Shown: positions 14,301 to 27,068, counted from the first letter of the stretch. The stretch is DNA of 64,000 nucleotides from Climacium dendroides (GCA_950106755.1 OX467082.1:6758001-6822000), one strand, 5' to 3'. Made by a program: numbers and translations. Notes: generated from the letters alone by a model not told the origin.

Positions 14301-14727
14301 ATTTTATTATTAATTTTTTATTCAAAAAATGTATTATTTACTATTATCATTATATTATTTTTATTCAAAAAATTATTGTTTTTATTCTATTTTATTCTAT
14401 TTATTCTATTTTTAATCATTTGTTGTTATTTTCTATTATTTTTTATTTTTTATTTTATTTTTTATTTTTTATTTTTTTAATCTTAAATAATTGAGACAGC
14501 ACTGTGCTTGTTCGTAGCTTGAAAAAACTTTTCTTCATGGCCCTTTCAAGGCTTGAAATTTTTCCTAATGCTATTTCCAACAATCAAGTATTTGATAACA
14601 ATTTTCTCATGTTGTAAAAAAACACAATGAAGTTAATTGCACCTAAATGTGACATGTTTGCAAAAATGTCTTATCTAGTTCCTTGTTTAAAATTAAGTCC
14701 TTTGAATATGAGAACTTAGGATCAATT
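11351..14727. other. AT-rich intergenic DNA, no gene seen
   Basis: Low-GC sequence with frequent poly-A/T runs. Phrases such as ATAGTGCAACTCTT recur (near 11597 and 13106), as do loosely repeated CAACATG..ATTAATTT blocks, which suggests an old degenerate repeat. At 14300-14480 there is a run of TTTTATT low-complexity sequence. No credible coding region. Confidence 0.6.
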
Positions 14728-14941
14728 CACTAGTAGAAATTTGGTCTTCTGCAACTAATCATAAATAACTCTTGCTATCCCCGAAGGCAACTTGTTTTTT
14801 AAAAAACAAGTCATTTTAGACTAGTTATTTTGGATACTATTCAAAAATAACTCAAAATGAGTTATCGTGGACCAAAAAAAAGTTGCTATGGACGAGTTAT
14901 TCCACATAAGAAAGCTATAAAAGACCAAATTTCTACTAGTG
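14728..14941. mobile_element. CACTA-type MITE, 214 bp
   Basis: The ends are CACTAGTAGAAATTTGGTC and its reverse complement, about 21 bp of matching terminal inverted repeat. It is flanked by the 3-bp direct repeat ATT, the expected CACTA target-site size. There is no coding capacity, so it is a non-autonomous derivative. Its termini differ from those of the giant element at 30.6-61.9 kb beyond the first five bases. Confidence 0.88.
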
Positions 14942-16843
14942 ATTCTAGCTACACATATTTTCAACTCTTTGAAAATTCACAGCTTATTCATGTATTGTCC
15001 AAGAAATGCAATTAAAGAAAATGTGAAATCCCAATTTCACTTCTTACAAGATGCAACAATTATTTAGACAATTAAATTATGCTAACCAAATTCAAATGTT
15101 TATTTGATCAATTATAGATGTAATTGTCTTAGGCTAAATTTACAGTAATAGTGAATTTTCAACTACCTACTAGTACAATGAAGATTACTAGCATGTGAAC
15201 CTAGGTACCTATACATTTATATTATACGTATCTATGTTATTGACATCATCCATGGTTATAGGATACCTATGTTATAAATATCTTCAATGGTTGTGGGATC
15301 TACTAATACCTAAGCTCAAGGCTCGTAGGCTCGCATTTTCAAGCTTACACATGTGTGTCATTGCTAGTGCATTGACCAAATTGACATCAATGTGGTTTTC
15401 CTTCCATCCCACCAATCATAATAATTTTGGGTCATGGTTTCATCAATCCTACATAAATCAATGGTAAAAGCATATGAAGACATTTTATAGTTTATGTATA
15501 GAGCAATTGCCAAGTTAGGGGGAATTCTAACAAAAGATAGGTTGACAAAAAAGGCAAAGTTTGACGAGGAATGCAAGCTTTTCTGTCAAAATTCTCAACA
15601 ACAAAAAGATTGTCCAACATAAACGCCTATCCAAAAATGAATGAAATACATGATTCATGAATGAAAAATCTATAATCATCAATTATACAGATTCTATTGA
15701 TCAAGAGAAGATTACAAGAAATAATTTACCCACCTTGTGAACGGAACATTTATTAACAAGGGTTTATGTTTATTATTAAAAAAATAAAAATTTAATTTTA
15801 TTGAACCAAAATTACTCCAAAATTCTTGAATGATTCATATAAAGGTCATATAAAGGTGATGAATGTATCATGCATCACTAGCATCCCTCAAACACTCCAA
15901 TGTCCAATTTCTGAACGACTAACAAATTAAAACCCAAGTTTCATATTCACTGTTGCTTAGATGGAAGTCATTTTAATTTGTGGAGATACTTTGTCAAGTT
16001 GTTGTCCTATCCAATGGTTGGATTTGGTGTTATTAGAGTACAAATTTTTCTAAAATTACAAATGTGGAAGTATGTCAATTGATTGACCAAGCCAAAATTG
16101 CTTTGACTCTAGTTCAAAATTGAATTTGCAAAAATGAGGTTATTGATTTAAAGTATGCAAAAATTTCAAAAATCACCATGTGAAGAGAACCTCATTTGAA
16201 ATCCATTCCAACAAATTTTTACTCAAAAAATGATATGGAGTTATATTTTGCTTGTAATTGAATTTAGCAACAGTGTGTTTTTTTTCCTGGCAATTTGGTG
16301 CAAAATTGCACCAAATTTTTTGGCCTATCACCACGCCTATAGAAAAAAAACACTTGAAAAAAACACTATAAATTGCCAGAAAACTTGAAATTAAAAAAAA
16401 TCTTGGATGAAATTGCCAAATTGTGGATGAAAATAGAATTATGGATATGTGATATGTGCTAATGTGATGTTTTCTATTCATTATGTGGATGAATGTTGAA
16501 ATTTGGAGTACCACTATTACATTTAATATTGCCACTATGGCACTTTATAAAAAATGAAAAAAAAATCTTTTTAGTAGGAATTATTAAATTTCCCTTTCAA
16601 AATTCATAAAAAACATTGGTGATGGCAATGACAAATGTAACTGTGCCAATGGAATCTAAAACTCAAAATCTACAACTTTTATTCTTATATGAATTTCAAA
16701 ATATTCTTCCAAATAGTACTTTATGATGCTTTTTCCCAAATCGTGGAACAGAGCTCATCAACAGAAGTCGATGAATGTCGATGATATCTGTTGGTTATCA
16801 TCCTTTTCATTCGATCGCAAGGTGATCGTTCGGGTTCAGGGTT
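14942..16843. other. AT-rich intergenic DNA
   Basis: No supported gene. A roughly 40-codon open stretch on the plus strand ending near 15621 (lysine-rich, with KFDEECKLFCQ) resembles a broken gene fragment but is too short to name. From about 16740 base composition changes toward the PHF5A promoter and 5' leader. Confidence 0.5.
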
Positions 16844-16852
16844 TTAGGGTTT
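16844..16852 (+). promoter_or_regulatory. Telo-box upstream of PHF5A
   Basis: TTAGGGTTT (the complement of AAACCCTAA) lies 224 bp before the PHF5A start codon. In plants this motif is common in promoters of translation and RNA-processing housekeeping genes. A leader intron ending at about 16989 (TTTCAATAG) is possible. Confidence 0.5.
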
Positions 16853-17075
16853 GAAGTCTGTTGAGGAAGCTGGCGTCGAAGTGTCGGGAATCACTTCCAT
16901 TGCCGTGGGGAAGACGTTGCGCTGCATTTACAGCGTTTTGGTGTCTACTTAACAGTTGCTGGCGAGTTCGATCAAAGTTGTTTCAATAGGATCGCCGTAG
17001 TTCAAGCTTTTGCACTTTAGTTGTTGGACAGGGACGACCTAGGCAGCGTGAGTATCGTTTCATAGGGGGAGCCCA

Positions 17076-17408
17076 ATGGCGAAGCATCATCCGGATTTGA
17101 TTATGTGCAGGAAGCAACCAGGGATTGCCATCGGTCGCCTGTGCGAGAAATGCGACGGGAAGTGTGTGATTTGCGATTCCTACGTGAGACCGTGCACCCT
17201 GGTGCGAGTTTGCGACGAGTGTAACTACGGCTCCTACCAAGGCCGGTGCGTGATTTGTGGAGGTCTCGGCATTTCCGACGCCTATTACTGCAAGGAGTGC
17301 ACGCAGCAGGAGAAAGACCGAGATGGCTGTCCGAAGATTGTCAACCTCGGGAGTGCCAAAACTGATCTGTTCTATGAGCGGAAGAAATACGGCTTCAAGA
17401 AAAGATAG
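17076..17408 (+). CDS. PHF5A: PHD finger-like protein 5A (SF3b14b/Rds3 homologue)
   Basis: This is a core subunit of the SF3b complex of the U2 snRNP, acting in the nucleus in branch-site recognition. The 110-residue protein is complete, the family's usual length, and nearly identical to the known plant and animal sequences as I know them. It starts [16 protein letters not shown] and ends [10 protein letters not shown]. The CxxC pairs that build its zinc-bound knot are all present ([31 protein letters not shown]). The coding sequence is a single exon. No neighbour on the same strand is close, so it is probably a stand-alone gene. Confidence 0.97.
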   Translation: MAKHHPDLIMCRKQPGIAIGRLCEKCDGKCVICDSYVRPCTLVRVCDECNYGSYQGRCVICGGLGISDAYYCKECTQQEKDRDGCPKIVNLGSAKTDLFYERKKYGFKKR

Positions 17409-18800
17409 TTTCGGGCCGGTGTTGGAGCCCCGGCCTTTTAAGACACATTTCTTTGTAACCGCCTATAATTGAAGCACGGAACAGGAGGCATCAGGTCTGG
17501 CAATCAGAGCTGCAACTTTTTCTGATGAGTGTCTGATTCATCAGAAAGATTGATGGGAAGGCGCCTTATTGAGGTTTTAGGTTGAGGAATCATAATCGTA
17601 GAGCTTCGGGTTTGTCCTGTCAATGCAACAAGAACTCAAGTCCTGTACTACTTGAAATCAGTGTTTCGTTCAATTAAGGACGGCCGTTTGTGCATTCGAG
17701 CCTATCGTAAACTTTATTTCAATGTGGTCAGTGAGTTGACGGATTGCTTCTTTGTGGTACTAGGGTTTGGATGGAAGGTGGTTGAATCACCATTATATTT
17801 TCCTTGTGGTTTCTGATTAGGTTTCCTTCTCCTGGAGGTGACGGTTTTGACCATGTTGTGTTTCTCCAAGATGCATTTGAGGAGATTCAATTACCGACGA
17901 TGATCACCTTCACTTCATATCGGTATTACTTTGAACCCTCTGCAGATGTGATGTCTTGCTGAAATCTTGTTCATTAATGTGGATCTTGAGTAGGTTGAGC
18001 TGGGATTTGTTTGTGACAGTCCTCAATCCTGAATTGCAGTTGTGTTATGAATACTCTGACTCGGGAATTGACATTTTAGTTTCCTTAGTTAATTTCTATT
18101 ACGTTGCAGTTGACAGTGGCTGCAAATACATTGTGATGAAATCCGGACCTTCCTAATTCTCTCAAACATGTGGTGTGTCACACCTCTTGTTGAAAAAGGG
18201 CACACGAGGAGTAATGAAGATAGGAGATTGTCATAGAACCCAACCACCCAATGGTGGCAAACACGGACAAAAGGGCAAACTGAAGTGGTCCACTGGGATT
18301 GGGGGGATTGGGGGAATACACAAACGGAGATTTCCAGTTGTATTCTTTCGAGTAATTCAGAGCACGCTTGCTACGACGAAAAGGCCTGTCAAGTTGTCTC
18401 ACTGTGCTGGTACTGACGGCCATCGAAAATTCCCGGCCCCGCTTCAGCCCAGAGTCCATATGTTCGAAATCCCAAAGTGCACAGGGTAGTGGTAATAATG
18501 TTGATCATAATGCTGACCCAAAGGCCACCGAGAGTTGAGAGTGAGTAGGTTATGGTAAGGTGAAAACACCCGAAACTTGCAAAATAAGCAATTCAGAATA
18601 GTGTGAGGCACCTTTTTCTATTACAACAATAAATTTTTTTAGTATGAACAATTGAAAATCATGAATTTTTAAAAAAAGAATAAGTTTTGGGATAAGCCAT
18701 GTAATAATCAAAGTAGAAGTTTTGTAGACTATTGAAATCATCACATAGACTAAAATTTAGAAATCAACAATCAACTAATTTCAATTAAGTATGGGAATGG
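17409..18800. other. PHF5A 3' flank, no further gene
   Basis: The first several hundred bases are of moderate GC and probably include the PHF5A 3' UTR. Open frames at 18175-18489 on both strands lack start context and recognisable motifs. From about 18540 the DNA becomes AT-rich. Confidence 0.5.
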
Positions 18801-19045
18801 TTTGATTGTATTTTGGGGGACACTTTCAAAAGAAGATTATTTGTCAAAAATGAAGTCTTATCTATCAAAAATGGGTTTATGTAGGTTTGATTGTACTTTG
18901 GAGGACACTTTCAAAAGAAGTCTATTTGTCAAAAATGAAATCTATCAAAAATGGATTTATGTGGATTTGATTGCACTTTGGGGGATACTTTCAAAAGAAG
19001 TCTATTTGTCAAAAATGAAATATATCTATTAAAAATGAGTTTATG
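18801..19045. repeat. Three tandem copies of an 80-85 bp unit
   Basis: Units start at about 18801, 18886 and 18966. Each contains TTTGATTG, CTTTCAAAAGAAG, TTGTCAAAAATGAA and a TTTATGTGG-like end. They differ by small indels. The copies happen to keep an open frame on the plus strand, but the peptide is just the repeat and is not called as a gene. Confidence 0.85.
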
Positions 19046-19163
19046 TGGGTTTACAGAGGATTTTGGATGTTTTCACCTTTGTTTGTTCTCAAACTATCCT
19101 CAATGTTTCATTTGACAGGTAGATTTTCCAAAGATGGTATCAATTATAGGAAATATTCTTGAT

Positions 19164-19300
19164 AATGGTTTCTAATCTTATCCATTAGTAGAAAAAAGAG
19201 TAGTTTAAAGAAGGAATACAACAAAAAAAATTTAAAGTAATGGTTTCTAATTTTATCCATTAGTAGAAATAAGAGTAGCTCAAAAAAGGAATACATGAGA
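19164..19300. repeat. Short direct repeat pair of about 60 bp
   Basis: Two copies (about 19164-19222 and 19241-19300) share GGTTTCTAAT, TTATCCATTAGTAGAAA and AAGGAATACA blocks with a few substitutions. No coding content. Confidence 0.75.
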
Positions 19301-20800
19301 ACTTCTCTAAAGTAATAGGATTGGGATTGGTTTAATACATTACATCAAAAAGTTATTACACTAGAGAGGGGTATGATGTTTGTATGTGGTTCATATTTTT
19401 GGACCAAGACTGGCAATCAATATTTTTTTATAGCTTTTTATTGCCTTAGAGATATAGAAAGTATTGCATTGGAGAAGTTCTATTGTATAATTCCGTTGTA
19501 TGTCTTTTTATGGGCCATTCTCCTATGTTTTTACTACACTAATATGTCCTATTAGCATATGTGACACTAGTTTATCAAAGTCACACTATATTAGTGTATA
19601 TTGAAATATTATTGTATAGTATTCTTTTATTCAAAAATAATAATTTTAAATTGCTTTGATGTTTTAGATGATACTAATTTCCCCCTTTACTATGGGACAA
19701 ACCACTAATGAGTCAAATAAAACCTAATTGAAAGGAATTGTAATAACTTTGAAACTTTAACTTATTCATTAGAAATATCCATGAAGTAGCTTGAACATAG
19801 CATAAAGAAGGTATGAGATTTGAAACTTTGTATTGAATTTTTCAAAGAGCTTGTGATTAGTGAAGACTTTTTTTTAAGTAGTACCGTGTTTTTACAATTG
19901 GACTAATAGTGATTCTCCCAATTTGGGCTTGCCTTTTTGGACCTTGTCATTTCCTGTGTTGTACCAAACTCCACAAAAAACTTGTTTAACCCTGTAAGAA
20001 CGTTGGAGACCTGAAAGGTCAAATGGGTGACTTCACTATTAATCCTTCACCATCCAAGGGGAAAAAATGTATTTTAATAACATTATAGGAGAACAATCCA
20101 ACTACATGATTTCAAATTTAGATATTGCAATTATTATGCAATGATGTTGGTTACTCATCCCAACTATGAAGACGTCAAAGTCTACTACGATTTTTGTGGT
20201 GCACTTGATCACAAGTCAAACAAGCCATGTTGTAAAGGATTAACTATATAAACAAAGAATGCACCTATTGATCTAATAATCAAAATATTTTAGTGGCTAC
20301 CTCGGTAATGAACCTTCTTCACATGGGGTTGCGTCCTAAGGTTATTGAAATATCTCTATTGATTTTAAACTTCACCCTTATTTTCTTATTTTTTTGCATT
20401 TTATTTTTATCTTTTTGTAGTACATTCTTGGCCCGATTTTTCTTTTAAATGGAGGGTGGCAAGCTCTAGTGCACTCTCCAAGCAAATATCATATGACAAA
20501 TCTCATCACCTCACTCTTGATGAATTAAATGTCAATAGGTTTGTGCACCGTGTGCAATATCTAGGAGGTTGCACACCTTGTCGAATAATGTTTAGATGTG
20601 GAATTTTACACCAGGGGGTGACAATAGATAATAAAGTGCAAAATATACAGTAATTTAATATGAGGTGCTCAATATTGAAACTCAGACACTCTGAATATAG
20701 TATTATAACCCTGTGATGAAAGACGACTAATTTCAGCATAAAATTTGCTGAAAACACAAAACAGGTTTTCAAAAATAATGTAACTATTTTGCCAGGAGTA
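19301..20800. other. AT-rich intergenic DNA, no gene seen
   Basis: Low-GC sequence with only short open frames and no recognisable motif. Confidence 0.55.
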
Positions 20801-20850
20801 GAAACTTGAACCCCTAACCTATTATAAGCTCTATCTTTCCTACCGTAACG
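20801..20850 (-). mobile_element. Possible tRNA-derived SINE head
   Basis: On the minus strand a pol III B-box-like GGGGTTCAAGTTTC (20801-20814) lies about 20 bp downstream of an A-box-like TACGGTAGGAAAGATAGAGC (20825-20844). The order and spacing fit a tRNA-related SINE head. I could not define the 3' tail or target duplications, and a chance match is possible. Confidence 0.3.
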
Positions 20851-20859
20851 CAAAATCAA

Positions 20860-21750
20860 GTCGTTTTGCTAGATAAAAGAAAAGAGGTTACAGTTAACAC
20901 TATCAAATAGATAAATATACAGTGCATGGCAAAGTTTGTAAATAGCTGTAAGAAATGGCACTGAAATCTCCACTGATAAGAGCACGAGGCATCACCTAGA
21001 AATTCCTTGACCACAGACCATGCAATGAATTTTGATTCCCAAGTAAAAATCCATCGGCCCTACTCAACACAAAAAAAACAAAGCCTGCCATGAAACAGAT
21101 AAACGGAACCTCCAGAAAACAATAAAATACAAAATACAAGGGTGCTGCAGATCAAAAATCACAGTGGGCACAAATTTTTTTCTGAGCTCAGTCAATCTGA
21201 CCTCTAGAAGATGATAAAAAGTTCGATTAAATCCAAGTTTCTCACTCAATTGAAACACAGCTGCCGCTAACGATCAGGACCGCAAATTGCCTCTTCTACA
21301 AATGTACTGCTTCAGTGAGAAAAGCCCTATTTTGAACCCTAAAACCCTAACCCCTTGATAAAGGTAGGCATAAATAAATGCCTGTGTGCTCATCCGCTCT
21401 TCTCAACACTCTAAAAGTTTCTGAATCCAGTTTCATCCGCTCTATCTCTCACTCTCTCAGATCTCTACCATTCCACTGCCTCGAAATGTGACTTGGCGTA
21501 GATAAGGTGCATAATGTGAAAATAAATTGGAACTGTCCGAGTGCGAGGCACATTGACAGGATAACAATGAATGGGTAAACGTAACGACAGGTTCTAATGC
21601 CTTCAAATCCTTGCCTTTTCGTTGGACATACACTGTAATGGAGTCTCCATTGAAAAAAATAAGAGCAAATTCTACAGTTGAGAACCAAATTCCTGATACC
21701 TGATTTTTTACCTCCCTGAACCAAGCAGGTGCCCTACCCAATACCCACAT
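20860..21750. other. 3' flank of the NAD+ carrier gene
   Basis: No gene recognised. It probably contains the carrier's 3' UTR. A run of telomere-like sequence, AACCCTAAAACCCTAACCCC, lies at 21335-21354. Confidence 0.45.
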
Positions 21751-22737
21751 TCAATTCCCCTTCGGAGGGAAGATACTTTTCAGTTGCCTAAGAATCATTT
21801 CAAACGTAGTGAACGTGATGACTGCCGCCGGTGTGGTTCGCATCAAGTTGGTTGCATATCCACGATAAAACCCTCCCAGCCCTTCCTGCACCGAGATTTT
21901 CTTGATACAATCAAAAACGCCATTATACCGGATCTGCTCCAGCTTCGCTAGGCCTTGCTCTTGAAGCCTGGAGCGCACAACTTCATGGGGGTAAGTGATA
22001 GTGGAGGCAATGACTTTAGCCGCCGAGGTCGCCATCGCCACCTGCCCTACTGGCAGCTTCTCAACTGTCGTGCCTTCTCTTACCGCCAACTGACTCTTCA
22101 AAAACTCAAACAAAGGAAATTGGATGGCCACATGGCTGATTCCCGCTAGAGCAGGCACCACTCCACTGTAAAGTCCGCGAGCCCCTTCCTCCCGAAAAAT
22201 GCGACGAAGCGCAGACACCACTCCTTGGTAAGGGATGAGATCCGGTCTCAAGCTTTGCGTCTGGATCCGCGTTTTCACAACCCATAAAGGGTTGGTCACG
22301 AGTATGGTGGTAGCGCCAGCGCCGGCAGAAGCTAACATGTTGGCGCCCACGGAAAGCCTGGGAGTTGTCATATACTGCCCGGTCCTGCGAGCCTCTTGGG
22401 CTTGCAGCATGGTTTTCAGCTGCTCGTACACGGTGAAATACACCGCCCAGTTCACGAGGAGAGCCACCATGGTGGACGAGAATCCGCAGTACAAACCCTT
22501 GATCCCCTCCTCCTTGAAAATCTTCCCCAAATGACCCAACACCATGGTGCCATTAATATTCTGGTAGCCCATGCGATTCACTTGAAGGCGCGTCTTCACC
22601 ACGTCCAAAGGGCACACGAAAGTGGCCGCCAACATCCCGGCGCCAGCCCCTGCAGCCGCGGTGATGAACTTCGCACGACGGTCGTCGCGAGGGGTGGCCA
22701 CAGCAAGGGCAACGCTGCCGGGGCCCTTCTTGGCCAT
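21751..22737 (-). CDS. NAD+ transporter of the mitochondrial carrier family (NDT-like)
   Basis: Complete single-exon protein of 328 residues. It has the three-fold carrier repeat with one signature per repeat: PLDVVKTRLQ near residue 43, PLWVVKTRIQ near 150 and PHEVVRSRLQ near 250. Family-typical stretches for plant NDT1/NDT2 are clear (NWAVYFTVYEQLK, ALAGISHVAIQFP, TTPAAVITFT). Such carriers exchange NAD+ across the mitochondrial, and in some plants plastid, inner membrane. Six membrane helices are expected from the family fold. The start is the first ATG, giving a short alanine-rich N-terminus (MAKKGPGSVALAVATP). Folate and pyrimidine carriers are the nearest alternatives, but the repeat sequences fit NDT better. 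Confidence 0.93.
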   Translation of the reverse strand: MAKKGPGSVALAVATPRDDRRAKFITAAAGAGAGMLAATFVCPLDVVKTRLQVNRMGYQNINGTMVLGHLGKIFKEEGIKGLYCGFSSTMVALLVNWAVYFTVYEQLKTMLQAQEARRTGQYMTTPRLSVGANMLASAGAGATTILVTNPLWVVKTRIQTQSLRPDLIPYQGVVSALRRIFREEGARGLYSGVVPALAGISHVAIQFPLFEFLKSQLAVREGTTVEKLPVGQVAMATSAAKVIASTITYPHEVVRSRLQEQGLAKLEQIRYNGVFDCIKKISVQEGLGGFYRGYATNLMRTTPAAVITFTTFEMILRQLKSIFPPKGN

Positions 22738-23700
22738 CCTCGGCGTCAGAGGGACACCAAATTATTACAATCCAGAATTTCTTCACTCCCGGACATGGTC
22801 TAAAACCCTCAAAAATCACGCCAACCTCGAATTCCAACCTAAAATGCCCCTACAGCCAAAAAAAGAGGGAAAAAAAAGAAAACATCCAGATACAAATAAC
22901 TTACGCCATCAGAAAGGTCGCATTCGTGACGCTGTGACGCACTTCTGCCAATGAAGCTCCCACCAATCCTCAGATTGCCAGAAGCTCGACAAGAGTCAGG
23001 ATGCGACGCTAATCAGCTCGGAAAGACTAATTTACAAAGAACCCAGTTACGAACCCAGTCACTCCTTCGAATTCTCCCAAGTTAGGGCTTGCGCACATAC
23101 GCAATCCAATGAAGGTGCTGATGATCAATCCACTCCGCCCAGAGAACACTCCCAATACTAAAAGCGAACACACAGCAGAGCAATCTGGGCAATCTGAAAG
23201 CAGAGCAGACAAGGGAGGCAATCTGGGCAATTGGCCTCCCTTGCACGAACCCGCAATTAATAGTGAGTGAGTGCGTGAGTGAGTGAGGCTTTGCGATTTG
23301 ATTGAAAAAGGAGAATAGTAATCTACGCAAGTTGATTGTGGAATCGTAGGAAGAAAACTAAGCCAGATGAAGCACTACGGAAATTTATGAGTGAAAGCTC
23401 ACAAAGGTTTCCTGCAAGTGTTGGCAAGAGGAGGGATCCGAGGCGAAGGAAAGAAGGGCGTGGCACATGGTGCGAGAGGGATGCAGGAGAGCAGAATCTG
23501 CTGAAAACAAGAGGGCTCTGTTTCTGTAGCACTTGGCTCTCTTGGTCCGAGTACCCAGAATAGGAATTTTGGAATTTTGCATGGAAGTGTGTAATAGTTG
23601 GAAGAGGGGAATTCGGATTGTTGGACCGCAAAATTTTGAGGAGACTTTCGTGAACAACAAGGGATCAAGTTTCCGATATTTGGAAAAATGTTTTTGATAT
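22738..23700. other. 5' flank of the NAD+ carrier gene
   Basis: Moderate-GC sequence, probably the promoter and 5' leader of the minus-strand carrier gene. It contains a (TGAG)n-type simple repeat at 23262-23286. Minus-strand open frames at 23323-23839 are not supported by motif or splice evidence. Confidence 0.45.
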
Positions 23701-26049
23701 TAGAATGAATTATAAAGGTTGTCCCCACCATGCAACTTAGCAAATGCAATCCTGACTCCAGAAAACATAGAAATTCATTTTTGATTTTGACATAGCATGG
23801 AAGTTCAAAAGTGTGGGAAACCATATTTGGACAAAACACTGAGCATAGGAAGTGTGTGAATGGAGGTACACAATAGTGACAAAACTTCTATTGAGTTGGA
23901 TCCAATGACACATGACACTTCTATTTTGTTTTTGTTTTTGTATTTGATATAGAAAGCGCATGGATTGAGGGATACAATAGTAATGAAAGTTTGTATTGAT
24001 GTTGAGTCAAATTCAATGACATATGATACTACCAATTTAAATCATTATTGCACCTCTTACTTGCCCCCAAAGATATAAAAAAAGTCATGTATTCTATGCA
24101 CATGTTGATTTATTTGAGCATATATATTTGATAAGGTCTAGATGTTACAACAACATTTAAATGATAATATTGATTAAAAAATTATGAATATGTAGTATCA
24201 AATTTAGTACATAAATTGTATTCTAGGAAGCAAGTACAATATTCTTTGTGACATACTTTTGAAGATTAATTTAAGTTTGTACCATTACTACAGACAAAAG
24301 AATGTTTGATTAATGACTTTCAAGTTTACATTGAAACAAATAATGCACCTATTCATTCAATAATTGGATCATTTGGGAATTGACTACCTCAATGAAAGGT
24401 CCTATTTTTTCAAGTTTAATGTAATTGCATTGATTGTAGCTTTTGTCAAAATGTTGTCAAAACAAAGCTCTTTAGATTCATATTGTACATGTTCATCCTT
24501 ACTCTTAAGGGAATGTGTAATTTAAATACACATTGTAACAACTATGTTTTTGACATTTATAAAGAATTAATTGGTATCATCTTTTGGGAAAGCAAATGAA
24601 ATTTCCTAACTAATTTTAACTTCAAATTCTAATTTTCAAATGACCTTCATGGTTTAAAAGTTATTGTAGGATATTTTTTTAAAACTTGGGCAATTCAAAT
24701 AAATTGACTTTTTTAAGAAATATATTATATATTAATATACTTATGAATACATTAGATTCTTTCAAAACACTACATGTCCAATTTGCAAATCTAGACAATT
24801 AAAAAATTATTGATTTAATGTAATTGAGTATTATTGTTGCAACCCATATTAGGCACTTCACTTTAGTTATTTTGATTAGTGACAATTAATCACTAAAAAC
24901 CTAATCAACCATTTTACAATTGTTGCTTGATTTCAAGGCTTATGCACAAATTTTGAATATAAAAAGTTTTTTTTCAAAAGAAATTTATTTTATGTGTAAA
25001 CTAAATAGGATTTTTTTTTCTTATAAATGGTTGATTGCAAGAAAGGCTGGTCTTATTTTGCGTCACAATTGGAGTCACGAAGTTGCCATTGGCCATAACT
25101 TTGGAAAATTAAGCCAATTTAACTAATTTTTTATACTTTGTAATTTAAAGGTTTTTAGTATTGTGGAGTATCCCAAAATTATGATGTATACTTGAAATTT
25201 TTATGGGCTACTCCCATAGTAGATGGACATTTGCCTACTAAGGGAAATTTTAAAAAAACACTATTTTTTATTCCTTATGTGTGTATGAATAAGGGGTCGT
25301 TGCATGTAACATTCTAATCATTTGGGATGGTTTCTCTTTTAGAAGACTAATGATTTCAAATGACCATTCTATTGAAACATATGACCAATTTTTAGTTTTT
25401 TTTAATTCTCTATTTTTTTAAATAAAAATTGAAAAAAGTCTTTTTCTATTAAAAACCGAGAGGCTAGGTTGCTATAGTAGAGCAAAGTACTAAAGAATAC
25501 TTTGTAGTACTCTCATAGGGGGCCACTTTTGTGAATTCTTATCTATGTGTTCTACAAAGGTCTTGCATTTAAGCTTCTACAATTTACTATTCATTGACTG
25601 ACTGATAATTTTTCATGCTAATTGAAGAGGATCAACAACAAGCTTCCAACTTTGGGAACCTCCGCATTGTGCTAGTTTAGGGTTGAAAGTATGATTTTTA
25701 TAATTTGGAGATAATTGAATATTGATCATACAACTAGCATCTTCTTTTGTGACTCCTTCTATGAAGGCCTTAGTAGTGACTGGCTGTGAGAACCATGTTT
25801 GCTGACACATTAATTGGATGTGACTTGAGTACTAGTTTATGGACAACCTAGGCACACAAAGGTGTCATGAAGGGCACACTACAGAAGTTCAAACAGATCT
25901 ACGTATACAAGCAATAGAAAGGAATGTACAACTAGAAGAACATCATTGTAGAGCTACACAATAATAGCAAAACAATTATGCTTGGTGGAATTTTGTGGCC
26001 TCTTTCAATGACAATGGAATATGCATACAATTAATTGGATATCAACTCT
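23701..26049. other. AT-rich intergenic DNA, no gene seen
   Basis: No recognisable coding region or RNA gene. The part toward 25.8-26.0 kb is less AT-rich and may already belong to the 3' end of the gypsy element. Confidence 0.5.
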
Positions 26050-26404
26050 TTGGAAGATAGTGTCGTGCGCAAACACATTGTGCCAAGATCATATCGAGCC
26101 AACATGGGAGAAAGAGTGCAATAAGTAAATAGTAGACCTTGTAGTTGGCTAGCAACCTAACTACACTAATGTCTAATAGCTTCCAATCAACGATGGACAC
26201 TGTGGTCATAAGGAAAACGCCTCGTGACTTGTAATGTGAGTCATAATAACGGTAAAAGTTTGCAAATAATGATAGCAATGCAAAAAACATCCTATCACCA
26301 TCAGCACTAACACTGACAACATCCATAATATAATAAAGAAATAAAAAATCCCATAGTACTCAGTATACCAGGTGTAGAAAGTGGTTTCACAACCACTCTT
26401 TTAT
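26050..26404. repeat. Direct repeat, copy A (about 350 bp)
   Basis: Matches copy B at 26729-27068 over its whole length, with substitutions and small indels. It ends in GTGTAGAAAGTGGTTTCACA followed by ACCACT. It lies directly downstream of the gypsy coding region, so it may be part of that element's 3' LTR or untranslated region. No second LTR was found near 62.5 kb to confirm this. Confidence 0.8.
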
Positions 26405-26728
26405 TAATAAATGTGAGAAAAAGCTTCTAAAGAAACTGGAAAAAACTCACAAAGAATTACAAAGTCGAGCCAATGCCATTCTTAAAGAATGATAGCATGT
26501 GTAGATGAAGTTCATGAGGCAAAACCTCTCACTCCATCATGTGAGAGAATCAACTTGAGAAAGATGAGTTTCCAAAATTTCCACGTGGAAGTTAAGGGGT
26601 TTGAGGTTTCTAAATGAGATGTCGGAATCCCATTGGCGTCTTGGGCGCTTCAAACCTCCTTTGACACCTCCACGACTTCGCAAATGCCACATGATGCGGA
26701 ATTCAAGCCTACGCGTCTCTCATGACAG

Positions 26729-27068
26729 CTGTCGTGCACAGACACATCGTGCCAAGATTATATTTATCCAACATGGAAGAAAGTGCAATAAGTAAACAAT
26801 AGACCTTGTAATTGGCTAGCAAACTAACCACACCAAGGCCCAATAGCTCTTGACCAATGGTGGACACCGTGGTCATAGGAAAAACGCCTCTTGACTTGTG
26901 ATGTGAGTCACAATCATGGTAAAAGTTTACAAATAATGATAGCAATGCGAAAAACATCCTATCACCATCAGCACTAATACTGACAACATCCATAGTACAA
27001 TAAAGAAATAAAAAAACCCATAGTACTCAGTACACCAGGTGTAGAAAGTGGTTTCACAACCACTCCTT
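26729..27068. repeat. Direct repeat, copy B (about 340 bp)
   Basis: Second copy of the repeat at 26050-26404, separated from it by about 325 bp of unrelated sequence. Both copies share GAAAAACATCCTATCACCAT-type and CAGTA.ACCAGGTGTAG blocks. On the minus strand both keep a similar open frame beginning MDVVS.SADGDRMFFALLSL. Conservation of a peptide between copies is slight evidence only. Confidence 0.8.

Noticed and set aside
18802..19032. Plus-strand 76-codon open frame with repeated peptide
   Set aside because: It is simply the translation of an 80-85 bp tandem repeat in AT-rich DNA.
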